The notes beneath the pieces are model-generated. The model was not told where the DNA came from. It saw only the letters and a program-made list of their open reading frames with translations, and did not search any database. This document shows positions 1 to 12,159 of a stretch of 64,000 nt of DNA, piece by piece. Source of the DNA: Panorpa germanica (Eukaryota; Arthropoda; Insecta; Mecoptera; Panorpidae); NCBI GenBank assembly GCA_963678705.1, contig OY783214.1, positions 9,238,001 to 9,302,000 on the forward strand. Reading direction: 5' to 3'. Numbering within the stretch: position 1 is the first letter of the stretch; every line of letters begins with the position of its first letter. The position numbers were made by a program, and so were the translations under genes.

Positions 1-287
1 AATTTTCTTTCTGCAATAGTTACAGAAAAGATTCTTTTATATACACCTAGTTTTTGAAAGCCGTGTCACCATTTTTTTATAGTTAAAAGTTATATTATGT
101 GGTGAAATTGAGCTAAAAATTATGATTTGTATGGAAAATGACTATTTTTAATCATGTATAAGAAGAAAACTATGAACCCTACGTCTCTAAAATTTTGAGA
201 CAGCATGTATTTTAACTATTTGTATGGATCCTCCAAATTTCACAACGTTTTCATCATTTACATTAACAACGTCCTGTACCTCCTTAA
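1..287 (-). repeat. TTAA-flanked MITE, copy 1 (cut by window edge)
   Basis: This stretch is repeated in inverted orientation at 25532-25815. The match runs nearly base for base through the blocks around the words CCTAGTTTTTGAAAGCC, GAGACAGCATGTATTTTAAC and CGTCCTGTACCTCCTTAA. The element ends at 283 and is followed by TTAA (284-287), as in the complete copy. The left part is missing because the window begins inside it. No coding sequence is visible. The TTAA flank suggests a piggyBac-type or similar non-autonomous element; this is inferred from the ends only. Confidence 0.7.
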
Positions 288-949
288 TAGATACATATGT
301 ACAACGAAAGGGAATCCCAACTGTTTGCTAATAAAACTGTTTTTTTCCTTGTCTAAAACGATACCATGTGTGACGCATACAGCGGTGGTCACTCTTGCTT
401 TTATCACACTGGTATTGAGTTAAATTATTGCATGCGCATCACTTTGATGAAGACTAAGCAATGAACACAAAACAAAAACACTTTCTCAATCACCTCACAC
501 ATGTAAATGTATATCCCAACAACTTTCAAGATGTTATTCTAGTACATGGGTGGAGTTTATCACGATCATTAATAATACACGATGATTATCAATGACGCAG
601 CAAGAATCCGAGTACTGCCAAAATGATGTTATAATTACAGATGCTGTAATAGTTTTTTAGCATCTTGTAATTAATATGTTAAAAAATAATTTCAGTGTGT
701 GGCGTGAAATTTTGTTTAACCTTTTCTGATCTAACGACGAGCAGTTAAGAAGCTGATAAGCTGTTTAACGTATATCACTGCATTTGACTGTGATTTATGT
801 TTTGTTGATAAAAGCATAAATCTTTGTATAATATAGGGCAAGCACTTTTACGATAACAATTTTCTGTTCATCTGAGCAACTTTAGAGAAAATAATAATTT
901 ACCTAGAATCTGTAATGGACCTTAATATTGCCCGCTTAACACGGTTACG

Positions 950-1190
950 CGTATTCAAGGTTTATCTAATACAATAAAAGATACCTATTACTATTTTACG
1001 TAATATACAATGTTTTGTGACCTATTTTGACAAATAAATATAACGATTTGTGCATTAACATACTTATAAAACTTCTTAAGAACACCTTCTTAATTATTAT
1101 AAAATAAAACCTTTTTAAATTAAATATTAGTACGTTTTGCTGAAGAAAAATATTACTTGAATGTAAGGTAACAATTCATGTTTTGTGTTT
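950..1190 (+). repeat. Dispersed repeat family R1, copy
   Basis: This is one of at least six related stretches in the window. Shared words in order are AAGGTTTATCTAA, TTACGTAA, ACAATGTTTTGTGACCTATTTT, TTAAATATTA and ATTACATGAATGTAAGGTAACA-like blocks. Other copies lie near 13985 (inverted), 14925, 16165, 41020 and 42240. There are no clear terminal inverted repeats and no open reading frame, so the class is unknown. Confidence 0.55.
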
Positions 1191-1284
1191 TGCTGCGTTT
1201 TGCTACAGCTACTATCTTTTATAATACGTACTATAGTGTATTAAAAATTAGTGCACAGCTTGATAAATTACCTTAGCAATATAA

Positions 1285-1385
1285 TCTAGTTAACGATAGT
1301 AAGCGAGAGCATTGATGCCCGCTGCTAGACAGTTATGTCTTTGTTTTCGATTCCCAAAGCAGAGTTATATTTTTGGGTTTGGTTG
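1285..1385 (+). repeat. tRNA-derived SINE-like fragment
   Basis: The word GTTTTCGATTCCC near 1352 resembles a pol III B box (GGTTCGANTCC). It lies about 40-50 bases after a possible A-box-like word (GTAAGCGAGAGC). The unit is less AT-rich than its surroundings. It could be a SINE head or a decayed tRNA; a single copy does not decide. Confidence 0.3.
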
Positions 1386-2885
1386 TTATCAAGTTATATT
1401 GATTATGCACATACATCACCAATAGATAACATATGAGGCGTCTAGATGCAAAACGATGTAAGTGACAAAAGTAAAATTCCTCAAAAACGAGTTTAAAGCT
1501 AAGATCGTATAGGCGTTTTCGTTCAGTAGGTTTTAGAATTCACGCTATATAGTAAAATCTGTCCAACCCTAAATAGTTTAGTACATCTTCTATCGTTAGC
1601 GCTCTAAATCTTGCATCACTTAAATCCCTTTGGTTTTTGGATACTGTTGACAAGCTGTCGGTGATAGAACTCAGCATCGGAAAATTAAATAAATTAAATT
1701 TAAAGAAGTATATAATGTAGAATTTTAATGAACTACAAGCAATCAGATAACCCTCTGCAAAGTAGATACATTTTAACCTTTCAAAAGGTTGCCAATGTTG
1801 ACATTGACAGAATGAATATGCCCGCATAATAGATATTTGAGAAACTAAATATTTGCATGTAACTAAACACCTGACCCGGTAGAGAATCCAAGAAAAATAC
1901 AAAAAGTAAAGTTATGTAAATTTATTATAGTCGTAGAAACACGGCGATAAATCTCTGTAGCCTAAAAGTGAATTGGATGAGATGCGTTGTTAAATAACTT
2001 CAACTTTCACTAGATGACCTCGTCTCTTTAAAATAGAGTGAATTATTTAAACCGTACACCAGAAGACGAACTGTTTACGTTGAGTAATTTATTATAGAAT
2101 ACGTGAGGTCAGTTTGATAGAAAGAATTAAATAAATTTAAACTAGTTTTTAAAGGAAACATAACTTTTATTTATTCATGTTTTTGTTCCCATTATTTCTT
2201 TTATTATTTGAATCTGGGTAACTTCAAAAACGATTTTATAGTTTGATGACATGGTTAAACAATGTAGTAATCTTTTTAAGACGAAGGAGTATATTTATCT
2301 TATTTAGATCGTCCAGTTTATTAGTGAAACATCTCCAATAAATTGAGTTTAGAGAAACGATCGCATTCCAACGATATTCTTATCGTTGATATTTGATAAA
2401 AAATACTTATATGATTACTCACACATGCAATGCAAATTGTGATGTATAGTATATAGTGATATGTGTACGAGATTTTCCACAATGAAAATAGAGATGTCTT
2501 ACTAATGAACTGGACGCTCTATATACGAAATTGGAATTGGAACTGTTATAAGGTTATGATATCGTCAATCATCACTGCAATTCTGTGTGTTGCTTCTTCA
2601 TTAATATTTTTACAGAAAATACAATTTATTATTTCCCACGCTTTATTTTTTTAAACAAAAATTAAAAAAATAGGCTTTTGTTTGTTTTAGAGTTTTTAAT
2701 TAAACTGAAATGAAATATTTATACGCAGTCACATATGTTAGTGCGCAGGTGACACATATTTTTATTGATTTTGGTTTACAAGTGTAGTATGTCTTTAATT
2801 AAAATTGCTCTCCTGGAGAAGAATTTAAAATCTTAAAATTTAAGTCACATTATTTTATTCTATTTATTTTTATTTAATTTATTAT

Positions 2886-2888
<3 letters not shown>

Positions 2889-2936
<48 letters not shown>
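2889..2936. repeat. (AT)n microsatellite
   Basis: About 23 uninterrupted AT dinucleotides. The short open frame reading through it (repeated Ile-Tyr) is an artefact of the repeat. Confidence 0.95.
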
Positions 2937-2940
<4 letters not shown>

Positions 2941-3984
2941 TGTATTCTTATGTCCAATTACAGTCTCAGGACATAAGCGCCACTTGCAAAGTAATGGTAG
3001 ATTTTTCCGTGCAATTTTTTATTTTATGAAAACTTGTAAAATCACTCAGAAACCATTGCGGTTAAAGGATTTACTTGTTATTTTTATATTATTAACGGAT
3101 TTATCAATTCTTTTTATAACTTCTGAATATGATTATGTTCTCCAATATATTAAAAATATAAATATATTCGTTTTCTTTTCTTAACTTAACTCCAGTGTCC
3201 AGTATATCTTAAACCGGGTTCGAAATCGCTACCTCAATCACTGTATCCTACCTTAGGTATACTACTTCTTAGCTATTAAGAATGCTTGTTAAATAAGATA
3301 AATTATATAACAGGTAATCGCAAAACAACAAATGTTTATATTTTTGCATGTATTTGTATATGTTATGTGAATTAGAAATTGGCAATTTCAAATGATATTA
3401 ATTTGAAAGTTAATAAAATATTAAAATTAATAGTAATATCCGAGGAACTGGTAACGAATTTTGATTAGGTGTTTTAGGCGTGCTAAAACTTTATACAATA
3501 GTTTATTTATAATAGTAGAGTGGAACACCTGTTTAGATGTTAGCGTTTATTTTGCGCTAAAATTATTACCAAAACATAATTTTCCTTGAATGAGGAGAGA
3601 TAGAAAGTTGAAATTTGGGGTGTGTATTGGGATTTTAATTCTGCCACAATAATGGGAAATCTAAAATAAATAAAGTAACTTTTGTACAAAATTTATCGTG
3701 CGTAAAATACCTATTTAAAATTCGTTAGCAGCTCTTGTACCACAGTGGAATAATTCAATACTAATTACATATAATACTTTTTAAAAAAAATTTATTTCAA
3801 TAGCATTTCTTCAGTGGAATTTTTAAAGGTCGTTGGCAGTTTTAGACTTTGTATTTATATTCAGGAATACATCCCTTTGATTATCTAATACTACTAATAA
3901 TCAGGATACAATCCATTGCAAATAAAACGCATGAAGTCATATTAATATAAATGTAAATGATCGTTAAAATTAACATATCAACCT

Positions 3985-4210
3985 ATCATCCTATTCAAAT
4001 GGCGTGTCTACATTGGGTCTATAACGGCCGTTAACAAGACCGAACGGTTTACGTCTACACTACAACGTACTACGCGTGATACGTCACGCAAGCTTTTGTA
4101 GCTCGTTGACCTACGTTATTGGATTTCGTAAACGGATTTAAAGTGCTACGCCTGTCTTATTGGAGGTATGGGCAATGATAGAGTTAATATACATGGGCTT
4201 GTGTTCTGAA
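3985..4210. other. Non-coding block with raised GC content
   Basis: About 200 bases with clearly more G and C than the flanks, holding words such as GGTTTACGTCTACACTACAA, TACTACGCGTGATACGTCACG and ACGGCCGTTAAC (a short palindrome). No open frame or recognised element was found. It may be a transposon relic or a regulatory island; the sequence does not say which. Confidence 0.3.
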
Positions 4211-4559
4211 GTGGCCAATCTGCACGCATTATACACATTTACGGTATTTTAGGCATTTGATTTAAATTCTTACCAATATTTAATGTCATTATAAGACAAT
4301 TTCACTTTTATTTATTAGATTAAATGTTATAGGTAATTTATTAGATGAAATATAGTTCTCATTTTAATGTTTGAATAGTTTTAGAGAAATGAGTTAGTTT
4401 TTCATGATAGATTACATTTCTTATATATCTTTAATGTATATAATATTTCTTTTCATTTAAAATCTACCTTATTTAAATTTAATTTATTTAACGACGACTG
4501 AATAAATAAAATTTACGAATAAAATAAAACACTTATTGAAAATTCTTTATATAAGTCAG

Positions 4560-4990
4560 TTATGCTCAGAGAAAGGATGAAAATTTTTCGGTTTAAAGTC
4601 TTCGGTGTGCGGACGCCGTTGGTAGTGGAAAGCCCAAGGTCCGAGAAGAGTGTTATCACTTATCTCGAGACTGAGGGTAGGCCGTACAGGGGCATTGGCA
4701 CATCTGAAAAGAAATCACTTGGTAGAAGAAGATATGTGCAATTGTGGAGAAGGGGTAGCAGAATTTGTACACAGTTTTGGTGAAAAATGGAGTGGAGTTG
4801 CCAACGAGTATGCAGGAACTACTAAGATATCCGAGGTGGCCAGTGTGTTTAGTCATAAACAGGTTATGGCATAAAGCGGGGTTAAAAGTTTAGGTAGTAA
4901 TAATAATAATGAAATGTAAATAGATAAAATGTAAATAAAATGAAGTAAGAAGGGCGAAAAAAGGACCGTGGTTCTAAGAAGCCCGTGAAG
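4560..4990 (+). pseudogene. Non-LTR retrotransposon 3' end, degenerate
   Basis: The frame at 4650-4872 reads ISRLRVGRTG, then HLKRN and CNCGEG. This is the usual C-terminal region of LINE open frames just before the last Cys/His motif (the family has I-x-R-L-R-x-G-H-T, then C-x2-C). Family features are blurred: C-x-C replaces C-x2-C, and the later His and Cys are not in place. A second frame (4562-4783) covers part of the same stretch, consistent with frameshifts. An A-rich low-complexity tail follows (about 4990-5016). It is a 5'-truncated, inactive remnant. Confidence 0.6.
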
Positions 4991-5019
4991 TATTAATAAA
5001 AAAAAAAGAAAAAAAAGTT

Positions 5020-7120
5020 AGTCATGTTAAATTTTGTTATGAGAAATGATTTTAATTGAGCAATCATGTAGAATGATGATTTACTTATACATATTACATG
5101 ACAACATTCAAAACAAATTACATCTTCCAGAACAAATTGAGTATTCAGTTTAAAAAGTCAAAGTTCGGTTTTTTTAACGAGAGTTTCTTCTTACGTGATG
5201 TTACATATATATATTTATCTTTTTTTACCGGAAGAAATCGAAAAGTATGCAATTGTATACGAGTATATGTATTATATACGAGTCGGTGAGATTCTAGAGC
5301 GAAGTATTCTGGAGTAATTGTATATTTTAATACGTACATGCGTGTATGTGTGTATTAAAGATTGTAGTATATGTAACTTTCCTGTTTATGTTCGTATTTA
5401 ATTCACGTTTGAGCAATCGGTTAACTAAAGAAGCAGCCTTTTAAAATACAAATCAGTAAAAGTAATTAATAATTAAGATAAAAGTTATTATTATATTTAT
5501 ATGTAATATTACATCAGCCAAAGTAATGATAAAAAGAAAATTAATTATTTATAGTAAAGAAATATATCATAAATAAAAATCTAGAACTCTTAACGATTCT
5601 TCTACGATTTCGAACAGAAATGCTTGATAGCGAAACAAGTCAGATAATTATTGTCAGTTATTTATATGCTTTATATGTTGATCGTACAGTTTATCTGCAA
5701 TATAATTGTGTTTGGTTGCATTTATGAGTTATCTAAGTATTGAATCAGATAGAGGGAACAATTTTACATGTTCGATGTACGCTCTTTACGTTATAATCTT
5801 ATAGATTCTAATTTGCCACGTTAATATTGTTAATATTAGATATTCAATGAATGTCACAATTAAGATAAGTTTTAATTTATTTCATTGAAATTCAAATTAC
5901 CGATGATATAATCCATGTTTATTAATAGCTGCTAGAAACTTTATTAGAAAAACCAGAAAATCTAGTTAGTAATGACATTTTACTTTCTTTAAGATATCGT
6001 ACTTATTACGCGTACAAATATCTTAAATAAGTACTTTGTAACATTTAAGAGTTAAAATATTGAGTAGAGTGCTTCTACAAATGCAAAAGAATATTTCTGA
6101 AATATTTTAGCAAATGTTTGGAAGTTTCATTGCTTTTAAATGAGTTGGAATGATTAAGTAATGATTATTGGCAAAGAACGAGTTCTATTATATATATTAT
6201 ACACACAGGGAGACGTTTTGCCAATTGTGGAAGTCTACAGTCTAAAACTTGTATTAACCAAATGAAAACTAACAGACATGTAAAATGACTTTTCTATAGT
6301 TTTAATTTTGAATTACATGCACTAGAACCGAATTTGAGATAAGACATCCGAAATTTGAAAATACGACATTGCCCCTCTATGCTACCTCATAGCTGCGGCT
6401 GAGTTTTTAGTTTCAGTTAGTTCTTCACTTAGCTATTACATTAATTTCCATTTCCCAGTTCGGGCCTGCTTATCAGGTACCTTTTAAATATCCCTGACAT
6501 AGTATAAAGAAATAGAAATTTAAAAATCTTAGCAGATATTTTCAATGCTGTCTGTTTTATTGCCTAACGCATCCGCTCATTAAAATGTAAATTAAAATTT
6601 TTCTTTATATTGAAAAAAAAAAATGAAATAAAGTCATTACAAAATATTTTGTGACAGATTGTAAATCGTTCCGCTTCTGATGAACATAGGAACTCCTCTA
6701 CGGTTTACTAATCGTCGTCATTGTGTGGTGCGCAACATAAACATTAGCTAATGTTAACATTAAGTTGAAGACACACGCATATACGACACCAGCGCTGCTC
6801 AAACTGTGGAAAGAATATACGAGGATATCTATATGAAGATTCTGTTAGTTTAAAAGCGCTTTGTGATCTATTTACTTCTTGTGTTGCCCTATTTCTTACT
6901 CAATATCAACTCAGCCCAGAAAATGTAGTACTAATCCAAGAATCAAACCCGAAGATATAGCCATTATACTGTTAGACATTAATGTGCCTTTAAAATTTTT
7001 CTTTAACAATAATGTATTATTATTTTTAGAAAATATTCAATAATTATCTTCAATATCGAGTAAATAGCAAAGTTCTAATGTTAAATATTTTTTACATCTT
7101 TGTAGCCAGTAAAATAAAAT
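5020..7120. other. AT-rich intergenic sequence, no gene seen
   Basis: No open frame with recognisable protein similarity, no clear inverted-repeat element and no promoter-like TATA/initiator pair was found here. Short open frames at 5098-5339 on both strands look like chance. Confidence 0.5.
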
Positions 7121-7124
7121 TTGC

Positions 7125-7215
7125 TTTACCAGATTACTGAGCAAGTTTCAAGCTTGCCATCTTACTACAAGCTAATTACAAGGTTTATTTTCTAACTCTC
7201 ACATAAAAATTGTAA
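7125..7215 (+). repeat. Dispersed repeat family R2, copy
   Basis: Carries the phrase CTACAAGCTAATTACAAGGTT followed by TATTTTC and, further on, AAAAATTGT. Related phrases occur near 10540, 20430, 21050, 21110, 34330 (inverted) and at the right end of the window (63978-64000). Only short blocks are conserved, so the element is old or has internal deletions. The class is unknown. Confidence 0.5.
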
Positions 7216-7689
7216 CGTAGTAAAAAAGATTCAACTTGCTAGTAGAAATAATTAACTTTTTTTAATTTTGCAATTGTAATTGTTTTTTATTAATATACAT
7301 ATTTTTTTTAATTTCAGGTTTCAGCACTTTGCAGCTTGGTAAGTGATAATTTTACATATTTATTTATAAGCTTTGTTTTTTTTTAAGTCTCTTTATTCCC
7401 GATACTAATTCTATCCTGGTGTTGGCACTTTTTATGACTTTTGGAGTTTATATTATGAACATCACTGCTGTCTAACAATTGTATGAATATATTTTGAATA
7501 TAACCCATTAAACAAAACAACATTCAAAGGCAGAAAACCTTTTTCTGCATTACGCAGTCGTTGTGTAACAATGTGTTATTTAATATTAAGGAAAATTTGG
7601 CAATTTATTATACGTACATTAAGGATACCAGCAAACGTTATTTAAAATATTATCACAAACAATTATTATCAAATATTATTTATCGTCAT

Positions 7690-7935
7690 CCAATTTCTGA
7701 CATAAGTCTTTCCACCGCCGTGTCGCGTCGTTTATATGGTACTGTAGTTATAAAAATTAAGGCTCGTACAAGTTCAAGAGAAAACAACTCACTAACATCT
7801 GCAGCAGGAAAGTTTGAATGACACTGTGTTACATATTAAGTCGATTGTCCAAGAACTGGCCTGTTGAAGTTCTGAAGAGAGTGCCAGTCCAGGTCCACTA
7901 AGTTCGCCAGGTGACTGTAACAACCGTAAGCATTT
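7690..7935 (+). pseudogene. Possible relic of a Pro/Val-rich cuticular gene
   Basis: Frame 7850-7930 reads P-V-E-V-L-K-R-V-P-V-Q-V-H, a stop, then V-R-Q-V-T-V-T-T. This style matches the repeat region of the five complete genes downstream (alternating V-P-V, V-K and V-H words). A TATA-like GTTATAAAAATT sits at about 7747, roughly 100 bases upstream, and the stretch lies only 260 bases before the first complete gene. The in-frame stop and the lack of a start or signal peptide argue for a decayed copy or a broken exon. Chance similarity is possible because the motif is low-complexity. Confidence 0.35.
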
Positions 7936-8085
7936 GTGGTAGAAGAGGTGGTGATAATGTCCCCACACATACCATCAAACAAACACAAATGTTGTGTTCA
8001 CATGCATGCCCCATAGAATATGATATTAGCAAAACATAATATAGGTACTATACGTTGGTTAAACCAAAAGTTACCGCCTTAAATC

Positions 8086-8161
8086 AGCGAAAGTGAAAAA
8101 GTGATCCTCGGGTATAAAAGAACGAGGCGACATCCATTCAGCATCCAGTTCACCATCTGGA
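8086..8161 (+). promoter_or_regulatory. Promoter of Vajk-like gene 1
   Basis: AGCGAAAGTGAAA at 8086, TATAAAA at 8113, then the dyad TCCAG (8144) - 8 bases - CTGGA (8157) at the likely start of transcription (CCAGT resembles the arthropod initiator TCAGT). The spacing and the three elements recur before genes 2, 3 and 4. The leader from the dyad to the ATG is about 45 bases. Confidence 0.7.
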
Positions 8162-8189
8162 CTCAATCCAGCTCTTTATACGAATAACA

Positions 8190-9710
8190 ATGAAGGCTTT
8201 TGTGAGTTCTGATATTAATTATTTTTATAACACAAGTGATTTTAACAGTGCGTCAATATTTGCAATATATTTAATTAAAATAATTTAATCAAAATATTAC
8301 GCAGTGTTATTTTCACTAAAAGACAGTTTTGTGAATTATAAATTTAGTTGCATTGTGCTAAACTCTGCACAAAGCAACCTTTCCGACCTTGGTGTTATTT
8401 TTTGTAAAATTTACAAATAGGAAGTGTATTCAAAAACAGATAAACTTTAAGGCCTGAAAGATTATTTTAAACGGAGTTAATTGCTGTGTTCCTTCCTCTC
8501 ATTTTAATTTGTATTATTTCAGATTTGCCTGTCAGTTTTACTTCTAGCCGTAGCAGTCTCTTCAGAGACGGCGGCAAAAACAGAAGCCAAATCGGCTGAA
8601 CCCTTAGAAAAGAAACTAGACAAACGAGGTCTCCTTAACCTCGGCTACGGTTACGGAATCAGTGGCTTGGACGTTGGTTACATCGGCGGTGGTCATGATG
8701 GAGGTGCATATGGAGGACATTCAGGTGGACTCATCGAAAGTGGTTTCGGTGGAGGATATGACGGAGGACATGGAGGCGGATTTGGAGGTTATGGAGGACA
8801 CGGGGGAGGATTAGGAGGCTTTGGAGGCTATGGAGGAGGATACAACATCATTGGAGGACACACTGATATCCTTAAAACCATCACATTATTAAAGAAAGTA
8901 CCTGTGCCATACCCCGTAGAGAAACATGTGCCTTACCCTGTTGAGAAGCATGTTCCCTACCCCGTGAAAGTTCCAGTGCCCCAACCGTACGAAGTTATTA
9001 AACATGTCCCATACACCGTCAAGGAATACGTAAAAGTACCAGTACATGTTCCACAACCGTACCCCGTTGAGAAGAAAGTACCATATCCAGTTCATGTACC
9101 AGTCGACAGACCTTATCCCGTCAAGGTCCTAGTTCCACAACCCTACCCCGTTGAGAAGCACGTGCCTTATCCAGTGAAGGTTCCAGTGCCACAACCCTAC
9201 CCCGTTGAGAAGCACGTCCCATACCCAGTCAAGGTTGCTGTACCAGTTCCTCAACCTTATCCAGTTGTGAAGCAAGTACCAGTCCACATCAAGGTTCCAG
9301 TCGACCGTCCTTATCCAGTACATGTACCACAACCCTACCCAGTAACTGTTGAGAAGCACGTCCCATACCCCGTTGAGAAACATGTTCCATACCCCGTCAA
9401 GGTACCAGTTGACAGACCTTATCCAGTACATGTAGAAAGACCATACCCCGTTCATGTTAAAGTACCAGTTCCACAACCCTATCCAGTTGTCCAACATGTT
9501 CCATACGCGGTTGAGAGACCAGTTCCAGTACACATCAAAGTACCAGTCGACAGACCTTATCCCGTCCATGTAGAAAGACCATACCCCGTTCATGTTGAGA
9601 AGCCAGTACCTTATCCCGTCAAAGTAGCCGTTCCTGTTCATATTCATGAACATGGACATCACGAACACCAGGAACATTATGGAGGTGGTGGATACAGTTA
9701 CCATCACTAA
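8190..9710 (+). CDS. Vajk-like Pro/Val-rich cuticular protein, gene 1
   Basis: Exons 8190-8201 (ATGAAGGCTTTT, donor GTGAGT) and 8523-9710 (after TTATTTCAG) give 399 residues. Residues 1-20 form a signal peptide with core ICLSVLLLAVAVS. A short charged stretch ends in KLDKR, followed by a Gly-rich segment (GGHGGGFGGYGG-type, about residues 55-115). A long array of VPYPVEKHVPYPVKV, PQPYPV and DRPYPVHV units follows, then a His/Gly tail. Composition and repeats match Vajk / CPLCP-type cuticular proteins, which in Drosophila localise to cuticle. The role is probably structural in the extracellular cuticle or a barrier lining; there is no enzyme motif. It differs from genes 2-4 in using DRPYPV more than DRPVPV and in having a shorter charged leader. 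Start chosen by TATA spacing, signal peptide and the shared four-codon first exon. Confidence 0.88.
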
Positions 9711-10109
9711 TAGCATAATTAACGAAATCACCTTATTCCATTGACATATCAGCATGTAATACTATCTTGGCAACGTATCCTGTTCACTGTTCACCTACTA
9801 TCATCATCTACTCATAGTCCTATAGAAGATACATTGTCATTCCAGCACGTTCCAGTTCGCTGTTCGATTTCACTGTCACATTCTGTATCAATGTCGATCA
9901 TTTAATACTTTCAAATATCGAATTGTCTTCTCTGCACGCTTCATGAATTCTAATTATTATAACAGTTTGTAAACAATGGACTGATGACAATGTTGCCAAA
10001 TCTAAGGTCATGTAACGTCTTTCATTTCTTAGCTGAGAGTCATGTTAATTCTTTTTATACCTGTATATTTATGTAGTATTAATGTAAAGTATAATTATAA
10101 GTTATAAAA

Positions 10110-10115
10110 AATAAA
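10110..10115 (+). terminator. Poly(A) signal, gene 1
   Basis: AATAAA about 400 bases after the stop codon; the first good signal downstream of the gene. Confidence 0.55.
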
Positions 10116-11028
10116 TATTTTTTTAAATATTGAAATAATAACATCTGTGTTTTTTCTATTCATATTTTCATAAATGATTTTCGAATTTGTTATCAAATAT
10201 TCCATTAAGTTATCAGGTCGTAATTCCTTAGTATTAAGAAAAGAAATTACTACTTAAGTATTACAATAACTAAGGATATTAGCCAATACGTACTGCCTGT
10301 ATGAAGCATTGAAATAAATATTTAAATACATACATTTCAAAATATACTTATTTGTAGTACGTATACAAAACCTACTTAGTATTCGGGTAGCTCATACAAT
10401 TTATCTTAGCACTTGGGATTTAAAATATAATGGTTTACGAATATTGTATTCATTAGATTCACAAGCTCAATTAAAGGTTCGTTTTCTATTTCTAATACAG
10501 AAATTATCTTGCAATACATGTTATACACTTGATAGTTTACCACAAGCTAATTTAAGTGTTAACTGAGTAACGATAACATCTTTTAAGATAAGGTTTTTCC
10601 ATTTTAGCGCCCCCTTTTAATTTGGTTCTGACCGTTTTATCTTTGGCAGTGGACGTAGTTGTTATACCTCTTTCAAATAAATTTTCTGCAAGATTGGTTT
10701 TAAAGCAAGATATTAAAGGATAAATAACAATTGCAATTTATGATTTATTTTTTATTTTTAATATGAATCAAAATTATTATAACAATATTTTTTTTTTTTT
10801 TTATTTAATTTTTAGGATATTCTAATTACTATAGTAATTAGATCTTATAAGATCATCTATCTTACATTAAATGTATTCTATTATATCTATTTTATTGCTT
10901 TAATTTTCTGGTGAAAGATAACAATCATCACTATAAGTAAATCTGCCATAATAAACGTTATTTTTTAAAAATATCATTAAAAATATTCTGTTATTCATTT
11001 ATTTCTTAACCATGCGTAGGGCTACAGT

Positions 11029-11158
11029 CAGGATGGTCCGTATTTAGAGGTGTGGAGGCCCCTAATTATTTTCCGAAAAAAAAGGAACAAATTTTCCTTT
11101 AAAGAATTTGAAGATTTGAATTTGAAGCCCCGCCTGCCCTCTCTCAAATGCGGGCCTG
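11029..11158. repeat. hAT-like non-autonomous remnant
   Basis: The ends begin CAGGATGGTCCGTATTTAGA and, read from the other side, CAGGCCCGCATTTGAGAGAG. These match each other loosely and resemble the CAG-starting inverted repeats of hAT elements. No clear 8-base target duplication is visible, so it is old or rearranged. Confidence 0.4.
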
Positions 11159-11344
11159 TTAAATGTTCTCTTAAATGTGGCTACAGTTTCTCCTGAGCCC
11201 TAATATTTGAACGGTACTTACACACGATTGTTAAAAAATGGTTCATTACTACGAATTTAAATATAATTGTACTCGTACTTTACATAAGTATAGTGATAAC
11301 AAAAACTGTTAAATAATAACTTTAATTACCAGATAATTAGAGCA

Positions 11345-11397
11345 GCAAAGCGAAACGCGGCGCGGCGCGGCGCGGCGCAATGCAGTGCAGTGCAGTG
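11345..11397. repeat. Pentamer repeats GCGGC then TGCAG
   Basis: About four CGCGG/GCGGC units are followed directly by about four TGCAG units. It is a short, strikingly GC-rich tandem repeat in a very AT-rich setting. No gene or element explains it. Confidence 0.85.
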
Positions 11398-11941
11398 TCT
11401 ATAAAACAATACTGAATCACGAAAACAGTTACAAACAAACGGAAATGTATAAATATAGAACAATACCTTTTACTTTCGTTTTATTTATTGTTTAATTTGT
11501 CTTAAGAAGTCTCACTTGAAGGTCTCTTCGTGTTACACGAATGTATACGTAATTTAAACGATTAAATCTTGGTTAATCTGAATCTTGGAATTGCTTATTT
11601 GTAGTGATTTCATGTAAAAGTAAACATTATCTTAAGATTTGTCTAAACTAAAGCGAGTCGAATATGTAACATCCAACATTCATATTTTTTCATTCATAAC
11701 GTTAACGTTTTAACACGAGTGTCTAAATTGTTGTTATATTCTTTATTATGTCCTTTAACCGACCAGCGGTCAGTAAATGGCACAACAACCCTTTGTAGAC
11801 GTTGTGTACGCGTTTGCATTATCGTATTAGTCCGGGAATCGAATTCAAAGAAACTACCGATTGCAAACTCGTTTCAACGGTTACCAGTACTGATTTTATT
11901 TTTAAAAATACATAAATTAAGAAATATTTACTATTTAATAA

Positions 11942-12159
11942 TATAGTCCAAATCACGATAGATCGGCTGTGACTTATACTTAAAAGAGGTTATAAGAGCG
12001 GTATAAATTTATAATACGATAATGAATTTTGTCTTATTCGTTTCTATATACATTAAAGAAAAATAATTGAGTCAGTGCTTTTTAGTTATATCAGCAGTTT
12101 ATACCCCACAACTTGTTTTAAATATGAGTCACCGCCGAACTCTCGTAACTTCAACCATA
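11942..12159. repeat. TA-flanked MITE family M1, copy A
   Basis: About 218 bases with imperfect terminal inverted repeats of about 40 bases: left TATAGTCCAAATCACGATAG, right (reverse) CTATGGTTGAAGTTACGAGAG, both continuing into a TCGGC-G-TGACT-TA-ACTTAAAA-like block. The middle holds GGTTATAAGAGCGGTATAAA and AGTGCTTTTTAGTTATATC. Copies B, C and D are at 13693, 43296 and 31990. It has no coding capacity. The TATA ends suggest TA target use, as in Tc1/mariner-type elements (inference). Confidence 0.75.

Larger units (their letters stand above)
9711..11940. other. 3' UTR and intergenic DNA after gene 1
   Basis: Holds the 3' UTR to about 10130, a short R2 repeat match near 10540, a poly(T) run at 10789-10802, a small hAT-like remnant and a GC pentamer repeat (listed separately). 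No gene was recognised; the short open frame at 11719-11946 has no family features. Confidence 0.5.

Noticed and set aside
1540..1902. 120-residue minus-strand open frame as a gene
   Set aside because: No signal peptide, domain, splice or promoter context; composition equals translated AT-rich intergenic DNA.
2885..3184. 99-residue plus-strand open frame
   Set aside because: It begins in the (AT)n microsatellite and continues into low-complexity AT-rich sequence; no family match.
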